The notes: generated from the sequence alone by a model not told the origin. A stretch of DNA of 64,000 nucleotides from an uncultured Bacillaceae bacterium (GCA_937967685.1 CALBTX010000114.1:1-64000), one strand, 5' to 3'. Counted from the stretch's first letter, positions 26,174 through 36,294 are shown. Numbers and translations are program-made.

Positions 26174-27517
26174 TTATCTGAACTGTACTTGAACGCCTAA
26201 TGAGGCCAATATGGAGAAGAACGTCGGGCATGTTTTCGATACGCAACCGGGATCGGAAATGCGCACGCCCGGTATTTTCGTTCCCAACAGAGCGAAGACC
26301 ATCGCCTGGCGATGATCGTCATGAGGATCCAGAAGCGTTCCTTGCAGACGATTTCCCGGCCGAATTTCAAACCCATCGGCAAACTCCTGGACATTTGCTC
26401 CCAATCGTTTCAACGCTTCACAAATGACCGCAATCCGGTCTGATTCATGTTTCCTAATATGAGGCACGTTGTACACCCTGATGGGTCCGTCGGCAAATGG
26501 AGCCAGAGCGGCGAGCGTGATGGCTTGATCAGACATGGGTTTCATATCCACTGCAAATCCCCCGCGCAACTTTTCCGGGCCGGTCACTTGCAAGAAATGC
26601 TCCCCCTTTTCACACCGACACCCCATTTTTTCCAATACATCGATAAATTTGGCATCAGGTTGCGCAGAATGATAACCGACATTCGTAATGCGTATCGTAC
26701 CGCCGGTCAAAGCCGCCAAACTTAAGAAATAACAAGCCGTGGAGGCATCTGCCTCAAGCGTTAATCGCCGCCCGGCATATCCCGTCGGGTAAACCGTGAA
26801 TGCTTCCATTTGGCCGAAACGTTCCACTTTGGCGCCGAATTGCTCCATCAGTTGCAACGTGATTTCGATATAAGAAGGCTGAACCAAACCGTTTGTCACC
26901 CGAATATTGACCGGACCTTGCGCATAACTGCTGGCCATTAAGAGGCCGCTTAAAAATTGGCTGGAAACATTTCCGGCAATCTGGACCTGCCCCCCCTTCA
27001 GCGTTTGACCAGACACTTTAAGAGGCAGTCCCCGATGATCCGTGACATATTCAATCTCGGCGCCGAGTTCTCTTAAAGCTTGTATTAACGGCTCCAAAGG
27101 GCGATTTCTCAACTGGTCCGTTCCGTCCACAAGCCAGCTTCCTTCCGGGCTGACCGCCAAAGCACCGGGCAAAAATCGGGCGATCGTACCCGCCGAACCA
27201 ATAAACAGTTCGCCGTTTCGATTCTGCCATCGTCCGGCACAACCTTCAAGCCGCACTTGATCATCGTTAATTTCAGTGGTGATCCCCAACCTTTTCAAAG
27301 CATCTAGGCACCAATAGGAATCATCACTTTTCAAGATGCCGTTGAGAATGGACTCTCCTCTGGCCAGCGCCGCAATCAACAAAGCGCGGTTCGTGTAGCT
27401 TTTCGAACCCGGGATTTGCAGGCTCCCATGGACGGGCTTGGTCACGGGGGTGATTTCGACCAGCTCTTTATCGACGGCGCCAGCCCAGGGAGACCTCGAA
27501 CTGACAGGCTGTGACAA
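26174..27517 (-). CDS. aroA: 3-phosphoshikimate 1-carboxyvinyltransferase (EPSP synthase), atypical subtype
   Basis: 447 aa (the B. subtilis gene at this position is called aroE). Adds the enolpyruvyl group of PEP to shikimate 3-phosphate. GSKSYTNRALL near 38, SAGTIARFLPG (PEP-binding loop), SSQFLSGLL, and MKPMSDQAITLAALAP with the catalytic Asp are visible. The loop reads AGTIARF rather than the GTxxR(P/L) form of B. subtilis AroE (NSGTTIRLM), closer to the AGTVMRF type known from actinobacteria. It starts at TTG (27515-27517) with AAGGAGG ten bases upstream. Last gene of the aromatic block. Confidence 0.9.
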   Translation of the reverse strand: MSQPVSSRSPWAGAVDKELVEITPVTKPVHGSLQIPGSKSYTNRALLIAALARGESILNGILKSDDSYWCLDALKRLGITTEINDDQVRLEGCAGRWQNRNGELFIGSAGTIARFLPGALAVSPEGSWLVDGTDQLRNRPLEPLIQALRELGAEIEYVTDHRGLPLKVSGQTLKGGQVQIAGNVSSQFLSGLLMASSYAQGPVNIRVTNGLVQPSYIEITLQLMEQFGAKVERFGQMEAFTVYPTGYAGRRLTLEADASTACYFLSLAALTGGTIRITNVGYHSAQPDAKFIDVLEKMGCRCEKGEHFLQVTGPEKLRGGFAVDMKPMSDQAITLAALAPFADGPIRVYNVPHIRKHESDRIAVICEALKRLGANVQEFADGFEIRPGNRLQGTLLDPHDDHRQAMVFALLGTKIPGVRISDPGCVSKTCPTFFSILASLGVQVQFR

Positions 27518-27548
27518 TGATACACATCCTCCTTTTGACTGTCCAACA

Positions 27549-28655
27549 TTAGGGGCGATAAACGAGATAATGAGCGTCTTGCATCACTTTCTCCGCTTTC
27601 TCCATATCGGATTCATTGCGAAAACTGAGACGCAATACACCCATAATATCTTCTCTCGTTTCCAAAATGGCAATATTGGTAATGCTGATCTCATGAATAC
27701 CTAATAGCGTCGTAATTTGTCCAATGACACCGGGATGGTCGGGAATATCCACGTACAGATCAAAAAAGCTGGGAATCGCGCCTTGATTTTTCTCCGGCAA
27801 CTCATCACGCACTTGTTTAGCATGGGCAAAAAAAGACTCGATCCGCTCTGCGTCCCTCGATTCAATCATTTCACTCACTTCCTGCATGCGCTTGATCCAA
27901 TCCTTCAGCTGGCTCACCAATAATGAATGATTGCTGAGGACAATATCCCGCCACATGCGCGGACTGGAAGAGGCGATGCGGGTGATATCCCGGAACCCTC
28001 CGGCCGCCAGCCGAAAATACCACTCATTCTGTTGTTGATAGTCAAAAACGTGTTCGACTAACGACGAAGCAATGACGTGAGGAAAATGACTGATCGCCCC
28101 GACGACTTCATCATGCTCTTGCGCACTCATTTGGATGATTTGCGCACGGGTACATGCCAACAACTCCTTCAAAGTCTGCAAATGCTCCGGGTTGGTCTGT
28201 TTGGACGGCGTTAGCACATAATAGGCATTTTCAAACAGGCGGTCGTTTGCCGCTTCCACACCCGATTTGTGTGAACCGGCCATCGGATGTCCGCCGATGA
28301 AAATGCCTTTGCTTTGAGCGGAAAACTGTTCACTGAGCGAGACGATACGGCTTTTCGTGCTCCCAACGTCGGTGATTATACACCCTTCTTTTATATGCGC
28401 TGAGAGCAACACCGGTTTAAGCAGCTCACACAACGTTTGAACCGGGGTGCACAAAAAGACGAAGTCTGCTTGCCCCAGCGCCCTGTCCAAATCGGTATAT
28501 CCTTCATCAATCACACCTAGGGACTGCGCCAAATGCAGGCGGGAATCCTGCTTGTCATAAGCGTGAATGACAATGTCTTCACGCAATCTTTTTTTCAGGC
28601 AAAGGGCGATGGAGCCTCCGATTAAGCCGACACCAATGATGGCCACTTTTTTCAT
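27549..28655 (-). CDS. tyrA: Prephenate dehydrogenase with ACT domain
   Basis: 368 aa tyrosine-pathway enzyme. Rossmann motif GVGLIGGSIA (residues 7-16), HPMAGSHKSG near 122 with the catalytic His region, ISHFPHVIAS, and a C-terminal ACT domain (from about 295, YVDIPDHPGVIGQITTLLG) that probably binds tyrosine. Overlaps hisC by four bases. Confidence 0.95.
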   Translation of the reverse strand: MKKVAIIGVGLIGGSIALCLKKRLREDIVIHAYDKQDSRLHLAQSLGVIDEGYTDLDRALGQADFVFLCTPVQTLCELLKPVLLSAHIKEGCIITDVGSTKSRIVSLSEQFSAQSKGIFIGGHPMAGSHKSGVEAANDRLFENAYYVLTPSKQTNPEHLQTLKELLACTRAQIIQMSAQEHDEVVGAISHFPHVIASSLVEHVFDYQQQNEWYFRLAAGGFRDITRIASSSPRMWRDIVLSNHSLLVSQLKDWIKRMQEVSEMIESRDAERIESFFAHAKQVRDELPEKNQGAIPSFFDLYVDIPDHPGVIGQITTLLGIHEISITNIAILETREDIMGVLRLSFRNESDMEKAEKVMQDAHYLVYRP

Positions 28656-29743
28656 GACACATTTTTCACCATTCGTTCTAAGACGTGAATAATCCGTTCA
28701 TTTTGCGCTTCAGTGCCGATCGTAATGCGCAAAGACGTCGGATAGCCCAGCGCTTCCCCGGAGCGGACGATAATGCCTTGTTTCAACAAAGCTTCAAAAC
28801 ACTGATGTGCCGGACGGTTGACATCGACCATGATAAAATTGGCTTCAGTCGGGAAGTACGACAGGCCCAACTGTTGAAAAGCGGCGTAAAATTGCTCTTT
28901 TCCCGCACGGTTTCTTTGCACGCATTGGCGCATGTACGCTTGATCTCTCAGAGCGGCTATGGCCGCTTTTTGAGCCACTCTGGACGTATTAAACGGCGCG
29001 CGGACCTTGTTCAAATGGTCGATCAGATCGGGATGGCCGATGCCATAGCCAATGCGTAAAGCAGCCAAACCGTACACTTTGGAAAAAGTGCGTAAAATGA
29101 GTACATTGGAGTGTTTGTCCAGCAGAGCCAATGAGTCCGGATAATCTTTTGCTGTCACGTATTCATAATACGCTTCATCAACGACGACCAAAACATCGCT
29201 GGGCAGTGACTCCAACAGGTTGGCTAACGCATCATGCGGGACATACGTGCCTGACGGATTGTTCGGATTGCACACCCAAACCACCCTTGTCCGCTGATTG
29301 ACTCGCTTGCTCATTGCCTCTAAATCATGCACCCCGTCTTTCAGAGGCACTTCAATGATCTCAGCCCCTTCGATCAGCGCATTGATTTTGTACTCGGCAA
29401 ACGAAGGGGTGGCCATCACCGTATTCGTGTCCGGTGAAAGAAAAGTACGGCAAATGAATTGGACGATTTCATCAGAACCGTTGCCAAAAATTAACTGATT
29501 CTGATCGATATGATAAAAATGGGCCACCGCCTCGCGCAGTTCGGCGGCATACCCGTCAGGATAAACGGCCAGCTCAGAAAATTCTTCCCGCATCGCCTGC
29601 TGCACAAGGGGCGACGGACCGAACGGGTTTTCATTCGAAGCTAGCTTGATCACTTCATCCAATTGGTATTCCCGCTTCACTTCCTCGATCGGTTTTCCGG
29701 GTTCATATACGGGAACATCGATGATATGTTTTTTGGGCTTCAT
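28652..29743 (-). CDS. hisC: Histidinol-phosphate / aromatic aminotransferase
   Basis: 363 aa class II PLP aminotransferase. LASNENPFGPSP near 36, CNPNNPSGT, VVDEAYYEY, and the PLP-lysine motif RTFSKVYGLAALRIGYG. As in B. subtilis, a hisC inside the aromatic operon probably serves both histidine and tyrosine/phenylalanine synthesis. AGGTG seven bases before the ATG. Confidence 0.94.
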   Translation of the reverse strand: MKPKKHIIDVPVYEPGKPIEEVKREYQLDEVIKLASNENPFGPSPLVQQAMREEFSELAVYPDGYAAELREAVAHFYHIDQNQLIFGNGSDEIVQFICRTFLSPDTNTVMATPSFAEYKINALIEGAEIIEVPLKDGVHDLEAMSKRVNQRTRVVWVCNPNNPSGTYVPHDALANLLESLPSDVLVVVDEAYYEYVTAKDYPDSLALLDKHSNVLILRTFSKVYGLAALRIGYGIGHPDLIDHLNKVRAPFNTSRVAQKAAIAALRDQAYMRQCVQRNRAGKEQFYAAFQQLGLSYFPTEANFIMVDVNRPAHQCFEALLKQGIIVRSGEALGYPTSLRITIGTEAQNERIIHVLERMVKNVS

Positions 29744-29760
29744 CTGCTTTCACCTCTATT

Positions 29761-29797
29761 GATCCTTTGTTCTGCTGATGATCTATTGTTCTGTTGA
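29761..29797. repeat. 18-bp imperfect direct repeat between hisC and trpA
   Basis: GATCCTTTGTTCTGCTGA (29761-29778) is repeated with three changes at 29780-29797. It occupies the 95-base hisC-trpA gap. No other signal is seen there. Confidence 0.65.
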
Positions 29798-29838
29798 GAT
29801 GAGATCAGTCTGTCGACCTGCATTTAATGTCTAGTTTA

Positions 29839-30717
29839 CTATGAATTCGCATTTGAAAATAGACCTTGGACAAAAGTTTTTATTTCTAGCAAAGCCTGTT
29901 GTTTTGTTTTCCCGTCGCCAAACAGCGCCCGCCGTTCAGTGATCAAGTTGATCAGCGCACTGCCGATAATGATTCCATCGGCCATGGAAGACAGTTGTTC
30001 AACATGCTCTCTTTTGGAGACACCGAAACCGACCGCAAGCGGTTTATCCGTATGCCTGCGAATGCGCTTCAAAAAATCATCGAGTTGCGCGGACAGATTT
30101 TCCCGGACGCCGGTCACTCCTAAAGAAGAAATACAGTATATGAATCCTTCGGCCTGACTGACAATGCGGCGAATCCGCTCTTTTGACGTCGGCGCCACCA
30201 AGGAAATGTAAACCAGATCATTCTGCCGACAAGCCCGCCGCACATGATCAGCTTCTTCATGGGGAAGATCGGGTATCAACACGCCGTTTGCCCCAACTTC
30301 GCGAGCTTTCTTAGCAAACAGATCCAAACCAAATTGGAAGATAGGGTTATAATAGCAAAAAATAATCAGCGGGATGGTCAGTCCCGCTTGACGCATTGAT
30401 CTAACGAGTTCCAATCCTTTGGAAAAAGTCATGCCGTTGGCCAACGCCGCTTGACTGGAGGCTTGAATGACAGGCCCGTCGGCCAGAGGATCGGAATAAG
30501 GAAAACCGACTTCCAAGATGGAAGCTCCGGCATCTTGCAAAGCAAGCGCAATATCAATGGAATCTGCGTAAGTCGGATATCCCCCGGTGATGAAAGGAAT
30601 GAACGCCGGTTTGCCTTGGCGCTTTTTTTCTTGAAAAGCATCTTCTACCGATTGCCGTGTCTTTGTGCCACACGTACTTTCCCTTGATCCTGAGGGGTTG
30701 TCCTGGCCGAAAGCCAT
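29839..30717 (-). CDS. trpA: Tryptophan synthase alpha chain
   Basis: 292 aa. Cleaves indole-3-glycerol phosphate to indole. Catalytic residues lie in ILEVGFPYSDPLADGP (the Glu and Asp); VLIPDLPHEEAD, SLGVTGVR and GFGVSKREHV complete the barrel. The N-terminus has about 25 extra residues before the usual start, so a later start is possible, though GGAG precedes this ATG. Confidence 0.95.
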   Translation of the reverse strand: MAFGQDNPSGSRESTCGTKTRQSVEDAFQEKKRQGKPAFIPFITGGYPTYADSIDIALALQDAGASILEVGFPYSDPLADGPVIQASSQAALANGMTFSKGLELVRSMRQAGLTIPLIIFCYYNPIFQFGLDLFAKKAREVGANGVLIPDLPHEEADHVRRACRQNDLVYISLVAPTSKERIRRIVSQAEGFIYCISSLGVTGVRENLSAQLDDFLKRIRRHTDKPLAVGFGVSKREHVEQLSSMADGIIIGSALINLITERRALFGDGKTKQQALLEIKTFVQGLFSNANS

Positions 30718-30765
30718 ACATGCTCCACTCCTTTTTAAATATTTAAATAATGATCAGTCTTCTAT

Positions 30766-30845
30766 ACGTAAACCTGATCAAACTTTTTAACGTCAACTTG
30801 ACCAGCTTTTTTACGTAGACTTGACCGAGTTTCTATGCGTCATCC
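30766..30845. repeat. Imperfect 23-24 bp tandem repeats between trpB and trpA
   Basis: Units starting at 30766, 30790, 30813 and (partial) 30837 share ACGT-AACTTGACC-followed by a T-rich end. They fill much of the 162-base trpB-trpA gap, which in most Bacillus species is absent because the two genes abut. No promoter or terminator is clear. Role unknown. Confidence 0.75.
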
Positions 30846-30879
30846 TATTCTCTCTGACGGCTCTAAGTTTCTCCCGTGC

Positions 30880-32100
30880 TTATGCATGCGGATGACTTAA
30901 CGTTTGCTCAATCGTCTGCACATCCTTATCTCCCCGTCCCGACAGGCAAACGACGATCAGCTCGCCTGCTTCTGCAATGTGTGCTCTTTTTTTGGCTTCG
31001 GCCAAAGCATGGGCACTTTCAATCGCCGGCAAAATCCCTTCGGTTTGACACAAATCCTGCAAGGCGTTCAACGCCGCTGCATCAGTGGCGCTCGCATACT
31101 CCACGCGATTCGCCGCGGCCAAGTAGGCATGTTCGGGACCGACACCGGGATAGTCCAAACCTGCGGAGATGGAGTGTGCTTCTTGAATTTGCCCCTGCTC
31201 ATCCTGCAGCACATAGGTCATCATGCCGTGCAGCACCCCTTTTTTTCCTTTTGTAATCGTGGCCGCATGTTCGGAAGTATCCAATCCTTTTCCAGCTGCC
31301 TCCACACCGACCAGGCGGACTTGATCATCCGCTAAGAACGGGTAAAACATGCCCATCGCATTGCTTCCCCCGCCGACACAAGCGATGATCGTATCTGGCA
31401 AACGGTTTTCTTTTTCCATGATTTGGCGTTTCGTTTCATCGCCGATAATACGCTGAAAATCACGCACCATTTGCGGATAAGGATGCGGTCCGACGACAGA
31501 GCCGATAATATAATGGCAATCATCGACATGACTCACCCAATAGCGAATGGCTTCATTGGTCGCATCTTTTAGCGTTTGCGATCCGGAACGGACAGGGATG
31601 ACTTCCGCGCCGAGTAATTTCATGCGAAACACATTTAACGATTGCCGCCTGACATCTTCCTCACCCATAAACACTTTGCACGATAAACCGAAACGGGCGG
31701 CCACTGTGGCCGAAGCCACACCATGTTGCCCCGCACCCGTCTCGGCAATGATGTTTTGTTTGCCCATTTTTTTAGCCAGCAGCGCCTGTCCGAGCGCATT
31801 GTTAATTTTATGAGCACCGGTATGGTTTAAATCTTCTCTTTTTAAATAAATGACCGCTTTATTCCCCCATGCTTCACTCAGGCGTTCGGCGCAATAAAGC
31901 GAGGTCGGGCGCCCCGCATATTCGCGGAGCAAACGTAAATACTCCCGCTGGAACGATTCATCCTCAGCGATCCGGGCATACGCCTCTTTCAATTCTTCAA
32001 TGGCGTTCATTAAAGTTTCCGGGACAAAGGATCCTCCGAACTCTCCAAAACGCCCGTTGTCATCCGGATAGACATAAACTTTCCGATCAGAATTGAGCAT
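30880..32100 (-). CDS. trpB: Tryptophan synthase beta chain
   Basis: 406 aa PLP enzyme condensing indole with serine. [16 protein letters not shown] start, [20 protein letters not shown] with the PLP lysine, [23 protein letters not shown] (phosphate loop) and SGRGDKD. It overlaps trpF by 14 bases; AGGAG nine bases before the ATG. Confidence 0.97.
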   Translation of the reverse strand: MLNSDRKVYVYPDDNGRFGEFGGSFVPETLMNAIEELKEAYARIAEDESFQREYLRLLREYAGRPTSLYCAERLSEAWGNKAVIYLKREDLNHTGAHKINNALGQALLAKKMGKQNIIAETGAGQHGVASATVAARFGLSCKVFMGEEDVRRQSLNVFRMKLLGAEVIPVRSGSQTLKDATNEAIRYWVSHVDDCHYIIGSVVGPHPYPQMVRDFQRIIGDETKRQIMEKENRLPDTIIACVGGGSNAMGMFYPFLADDQVRLVGVEAAGKGLDTSEHAATITKGKKGVLHGMMTYVLQDEQGQIQEAHSISAGLDYPGVGPEHAYLAAANRVEYASATDAAALNALQDLCQTEGILPAIESAHALAEAKKRAHIAEAGELIVVCLSGRGDKDVQTIEQTLSHPHA

Positions 32101-32866
32101 GTTGATGAACTCCTTTGAGCAACGCTTTAATTTTCTCTCCGTCTTTGCCGAAATCAGTTTCTACTCCGCTGGATACATCGATTCCGTCGATCGGAAAATC
32201 ACGCACCAGTTCAGCCACATTGTCCGGGGTGATGCCTCCGGCAATCATTAAGGAAAGGGGAGCCTCTCCGGAAGCATTCCCTGATCCGCGTATGTGCCGA
32301 TCGATGCCTCTTTCGGCCTGATCCATTATGTGGCGAATTTCGGGAATGACGGACCAATCGAACGTGACACCGGTACCGCCTGACCGCCCTTTCACTTTCG
32401 TATCTAATAATATACTATCGACCACATTTAAGTAAGACCCGAGGCTGTACTGATCTGATTTTGTTATGGGCAGGTCTTTGGAAATGGCATCGGCAGCAGC
32501 CGGCAAACGGTGCCTTTGTTTGCGATCGATGGCGATCACCTTCCAAATTTCAAACCTCCGCTTCTCGCGCAAGCGGCGGCAATAATCAGGACTTTCTTTC
32601 CCGTGCAGCTGAATGCGCGCGATGCCGGTAAGAGCGGTCGTTTCCAGTATTTCTTCTTCAGGTTGGTCGAGAAAAACCGCGACCGCTTTTTCCCGCAATG
32701 GCGGATATTTGCCCAGCCAAACGGCGACTTGATCAGCCGAAACAACCCGCTTGCTTTTCGGTGTGAAAATAAAGCCGACATAATCAATGGCCGTTAAAAA
32801 AGGGACGATGGTCTCAACGTCCTCATCCCGGTGATGACCGCATATTTTTACTTTCAGACCGCTCAC
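32087..32866 (-). CDS. trpF: Phosphoribosylanthranilate isomerase, with insertion
   Basis: 259 aa, about 45 longer than usual. KICG near residue 7 carries the catalytic Cys, and [19 protein letters not shown] the catalytic Asp and phosphate loop; AGGITPDNV is the second phosphate site. Extra residues lie before LLDT (around [12 protein letters not shown]) and after FDW (around [18 protein letters not shown]). Starts at GTG with GGGAG seven bases upstream. Overlaps trpB. Confidence 0.93.
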   Translation of the reverse strand: MSGLKVKICGHHRDEDVETIVPFLTAIDYVGFIFTPKSKRVVSADQVAVWLGKYPPLREKAVAVFLDQPEEEILETTALTGIARIQLHGKESPDYCRRLREKRRFEIWKVIAIDRKQRHRLPAAADAISKDLPITKSDQYSLGSYLNVVDSILLDTKVKGRSGGTGVTFDWSVIPEIRHIMDQAERGIDRHIRGSGNASGEAPLSLMIAGGITPDNVAELVRDFPIDGIDVSSGVETDFGKDGEKIKALLKGVHQHAQF

Positions 32867-32920
32867 TGGCTCACTCCCTTTCTGCCGGAGACTGGTGTTG
32901 GCTTCGCGTTAGATTCGGCC

Positions 32921-33694
32921 TCAAGTATAAAGCGCTGCCACGGCCTTTTCCAGTTCATTTTGCCTCATCAAGTATTCTCCGATTAAAAAGCCGTTGACTC
33001 CAAGCTGTTCCAGCGTGCGCATCGTTCGGGCATCATGTATCCCGCTTTCAGAGATGACCAAGGTGCCTTCGGGAACGTAAGGAAGAAGCGTTTTCGTCAC
33101 TTCGGGACTGGTGCTGAACGTTGTCAAATCCCGGTTGTTAATGCCAATCAACTTGGGCTTAATTTTGGAAAAAACACGCTGAATTTCTTCTCGAGTGGAC
33201 ACTTCGATGAGACAGTCCAGACCGACTTGGCCTGCCAATTCATAAAGATCAGCCAATAATTCGGCAGAAAGCGCCTTGGCAATCAAAAGGATGGCATCCG
33301 CGCCAAGCTCGACACTTTGTTGGATTTGCAGTGGATCGACAATAAAATCCTTGCGTAGAACGGGAAGTTGAACTTTTTCTTTAATTTGGGCGATAAATGA
33401 AGGGTCGCCTTGAAAATACGTTTGGTCCGTTAATACGGAAAGGCAATCGGCTCCCGCCCGTTCGTACGCCTGGGCGATCTGAACGGGATGAAAATCTTTG
33501 CGCAGCACACCTTTGGACGGGGAAGCTTTTTTGATCTCAGCAATTAATGCCGAACGACGCTTCGGCTTTTGCAAGGCTTCCATGAATGAATATGTCGGTA
33601 TCGGTCGCTCCTGAACGGTGAGCTGATAATGATAGTTGGATGCATACAGTTGCCGAACTTCATCCTTTTTCGTCTTTAAAATTTGATCAAGCAT
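32921..33694 (-). CDS. trpC: Indole-3-glycerol phosphate synthase
   Basis: 257 aa barrel. ALIAEIKKASPSKGVLR (catalytic Lys), LSVLTDQTYFQGD, VLRKDFIVD, IGINNRDLTTF and VISESGI are all present. It overlaps trpD by eight bases and is followed by a 54-base gap to trpF. Confidence 0.96.
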   Translation of the reverse strand: MLDQILKTKKDEVRQLYASNYHYQLTVQERPIPTYSFMEALQKPKRRSALIAEIKKASPSKGVLRKDFHPVQIAQAYERAGADCLSVLTDQTYFQGDPSFIAQIKEKVQLPVLRKDFIVDPLQIQQSVELGADAILLIAKALSAELLADLYELAGQVGLDCLIEVSTREEIQRVFSKIKPKLIGINNRDLTTFSTSPEVTKTLLPYVPEGTLVISESGIHDARTMRTLEQLGVNGFLIGEYLMRQNELEKAVAALYT

Positions 33695-34715
33695 GTTTCA
33701 GGGCACCCTTTCTGGATATCATCCGCTGATAATGTTGCTGAACTTTCCCGCTGTCAAGCAATGCTTTGGCCAGTTGCACGCCTTCAGCCATGTTTTTTGC
33801 TTTGCCTCCCACATATAAAGCTGCCCCGGCATTAAAGGCAACGATGTTGTACGCTGCACTGCGATTGTTTCCGGCAAACACATCGCGGATTATGGCGGCG
33901 CTCTGGCTGGCATTTTGAACTTGAATATGTGTAAGAGGATATCGTTTTAAGCCGACTTCTTCTGGAGTCAGGAGATATTGCCGAATGGTGCCTGCTTTCA
34001 ATTCGGTCACCCTGGTCGGCCCGGAAATGGATAATTCGTCCAAACCGTCTTCCCCTTTGACAATGAGCACGTGACGCGAACCTAATTCCTTTAAGGTTTC
34101 GGCAATTTTTAGACTGTAGGCGTCATCATACACGCCGATCACCTGGTTTTTAGCTCCCGCCGGATTGGTCAGCGGTCCCAGCAGATTGAAAACCGTTCGG
34201 AAGCCGATTTCTTTACGGGTCGGGGCGACATGCTTCATCGCTTGATGATAAAGGGGGGCAAACATGAAGCACATATGATCCGTGCGCAAAGCCTCCCGTA
34301 TGCCTTCCGCCGATATTTTGACGGGCAACCCGAGTTCTTCAAGGACATCGGCACTCCCGCTCAAACTGGAAACCGAACGGTTGCCGTGCTTGGCGATATT
34401 CAGGCCGGCTGACGAAGCGACAATGGCACTCGCCGTGGAAATGTTAAACGTGTTCGTTCCGTCTCCCCCTGTTCCACACGTATCAACCACAGGGGCCAAG
34501 TCATCGACAGGGACCATTAAAGCATGATCCCTCATCGCTTCAGTTAGACCGATCAATTCTTCCGTTTCGATCCCCCTGAAACTCAACAACGTGATAAAAC
34601 TGCTCATTTGTGACGGCGTCGCTTTTCCTTGCAGAATGATGCGCATCGCCTCATAACTCGTCTTCCTCGTCAAGATTTCTTTGTTCATCAGTTGACTGAG
34701 CACTTTTTTAAACAT
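33687..34715 (-). CDS. trpD: Anthranilate phosphoribosyltransferase
   Basis: 342 aa. DTCGTGGDGTNTFNIST (PRPP loop), KHGNRSVSSLSGSADVLEELG, and GFRTVFNLLGPLTNPA are family hallmarks. The frame is open to 34967, but that part overlaps trpE; the ATG at 34713-34715 has GGGGG nine bases upstream and gives the normal length. It overlaps trpE by eight bases, so translation is coupled. Confidence 0.95.
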   Translation of the reverse strand: MFKKVLSQLMNKEILTRKTSYEAMRIILQGKATPSQMSSFITLLSFRGIETEELIGLTEAMRDHALMVPVDDLAPVVDTCGTGGDGTNTFNISTASAIVASSAGLNIAKHGNRSVSSLSGSADVLEELGLPVKISAEGIREALRTDHMCFMFAPLYHQAMKHVAPTRKEIGFRTVFNLLGPLTNPAGAKNQVIGVYDDAYSLKIAETLKELGSRHVLIVKGEDGLDELSISGPTRVTELKAGTIRQYLLTPEEVGLKRYPLTHIQVQNASQSAAIIRDVFAGNNRSAAYNIVAFNAGAALYVGGKAKNMAEGVQLAKALLDSGKVQQHYQRMISRKGALKHA

Positions 34716-36285
34716 GGACCCCATCCCCCTGATTTGTTCGCTCAAAAATTTTTTCGGCCAACTGAACGGCAACGAGCATCGCTCGAGCTTTATTCCGGGT
34801 TTCCTGCCATTCTTTCTCCGGTACGGAGTCAGCGACAATGCCTGCCCCGGCCTGGATATGAGCCTTGCCGTCATGAACAAAGATCGTTCGAATCGCGATG
34901 CAGGAATCATGATTTCCCGAAAACGAAAAATACCCGACCGCGCCGGAATAAGCATGACGTGCGTCATTTTCCAATTCAGCCACGATTTCCATGGCCCGAA
35001 TTTTGGGAGCCCCGGTCACTGTTCCCGCCGGGAAACAAGCGAATAAAGCGTCTACGGCATCATGTCCGTCCTTCATTTGGCCTTCAACAGTGGAGCAAAT
35101 ATGCATGACATGAGAAAATTTTTCAATCTGCATATGTTTAGTGACTTGCACCGTTCCGAACTGAGCCACCCGACCGATATCGTTTCGTCCAAGATCAAGA
35201 AGCATGTGATGTTCGGCCCGCTCTTTTTCGTCCGCCAGCAGTTCTCTGGCCAACGCTTCATCCTCTTCCTTCGTTTTTCCTCTCGGCCTTGTCCCCGCGA
35301 TTGGATTGGTTTCCGCCTTGTTCCCGACCAATTTGACCAGCCTTTCCGGTGAGCTACCGATAATGTTGATCCCATCCCCCAAATCGAGATAGTACAGATA
35401 AGGAGACGGGTTGACCATCCTGAGCACACGGTATATATTGAACGGATCCGTTTCGATATCGAGGGTGAAACGCTGGGACAACACGGTTTGAAAGACATCG
35501 CCAGCCCGAATGTATTTTTTGATTTTCTGTACAGATTCAAGGAAAGACTGCCGGTCAAAATTAGAACTGACTTGAGACCAATCCACTTGAGGCCGTTCAC
35601 TCGGAAGATGAAACAGTTCAAATTCATCCTGTTTCAGCCGTTTAAATACGCGATCAATCCGTCTAGAAATGTGCGCACACGTTTCTTCGTAACTCAATTT
35701 TAATTCCTCTTCGGTTTGTGCCCGGTCCACTCTCAAATGAGAAATAAAGGTGATCTCCTGTTGCAAATGATCAAAGGCAATCATTTCGTCGCAAAACATC
35801 AAGCGGATCTGATCCTGTTCAAAAATGTCTTGTCTATGTTTCGGAATGTCCTCAACCAACGTTATCGCATCATAACCGACGTAACCGATCGCACCTCCGC
35901 TGAATGGGGGAAGGTCCAGCTCCTGCGGAACTCTGTACGTTCGCAACAATTTTTTTAAGAGCTCCAAGGGTTGGTTGCTGACCCGCGAGGCAAACAACTC
36001 GTCGGAAAAAAGACTGTCCTTCGCCGGACCATCCGATCGCAGTGGTTCGATATACCCCTTCCCATCGCGTACGGAAAACACGACAAAGGGTCGATTGCCG
36101 ATAAACGAATATCTGCCCCACTGTTCGCCGCCTTCGACACTTTCAAGCAAAAAGGAGTAAGCTTCTTTCACTTGTTGAAAGAGACGAATCGGAGTTAAAT
36201 TGTCTGACCATACCTTTCGACTGATCGGAATAAAGGAATACGTGTCTTTCAAACGCAACACTTCTTCAAAGGAAGGATAAAACAT
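34708..36285 (-). CDS. trpE: Anthranilate synthase component I
   Basis: 525 aa chorismate-using enzyme, first of the tryptophan branch. An N-terminal regulatory region contains LLES in FLLESVEGGEQWGRYSF (tryptophan-binding site) and the C-terminal catalytic part has FQTVLSQRF, GSSPERLVK, NPIAGTRPRG, DLGRNDIGRV, FPAGTVTGAPKIRAMEI and IQAGAGIVADS. The ATG at 36283-36285 has GGGG nine bases upstream; the frame is open to 36435 in the leader. The glutaminase partner is not here and, as in B. subtilis, may be the folate-locus pabA. Confidence 0.96.
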   Translation of the reverse strand: MFYPSFEEVLRLKDTYSFIPISRKVWSDNLTPIRLFQQVKEAYSFLLESVEGGEQWGRYSFIGNRPFVVFSVRDGKGYIEPLRSDGPAKDSLFSDELFASRVSNQPLELLKKLLRTYRVPQELDLPPFSGGAIGYVGYDAITLVEDIPKHRQDIFEQDQIRLMFCDEMIAFDHLQQEITFISHLRVDRAQTEEELKLSYEETCAHISRRIDRVFKRLKQDEFELFHLPSERPQVDWSQVSSNFDRQSFLESVQKIKKYIRAGDVFQTVLSQRFTLDIETDPFNIYRVLRMVNPSPYLYYLDLGDGINIIGSSPERLVKLVGNKAETNPIAGTRPRGKTKEEDEALARELLADEKERAEHHMLLDLGRNDIGRVAQFGTVQVTKHMQIEKFSHVMHICSTVEGQMKDGHDAVDALFACFPAGTVTGAPKIRAMEIVAELENDARHAYSGAVGYFSFSGNHDSCIAIRTIFVHDGKAHIQAGAGIVADSVPEKEWQETRNKARAMLVAVQLAEKIFERTNQGDGVHV

Positions 36286-36294
36286 AGGTGAACA

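Noticed and set aside
30876..31256. Plus-strand ORFs opposite trpB and other housekeeping genes
   Set aside because: They are antisense to well-supported genes, lack ribosome sites and show no protein-family features.
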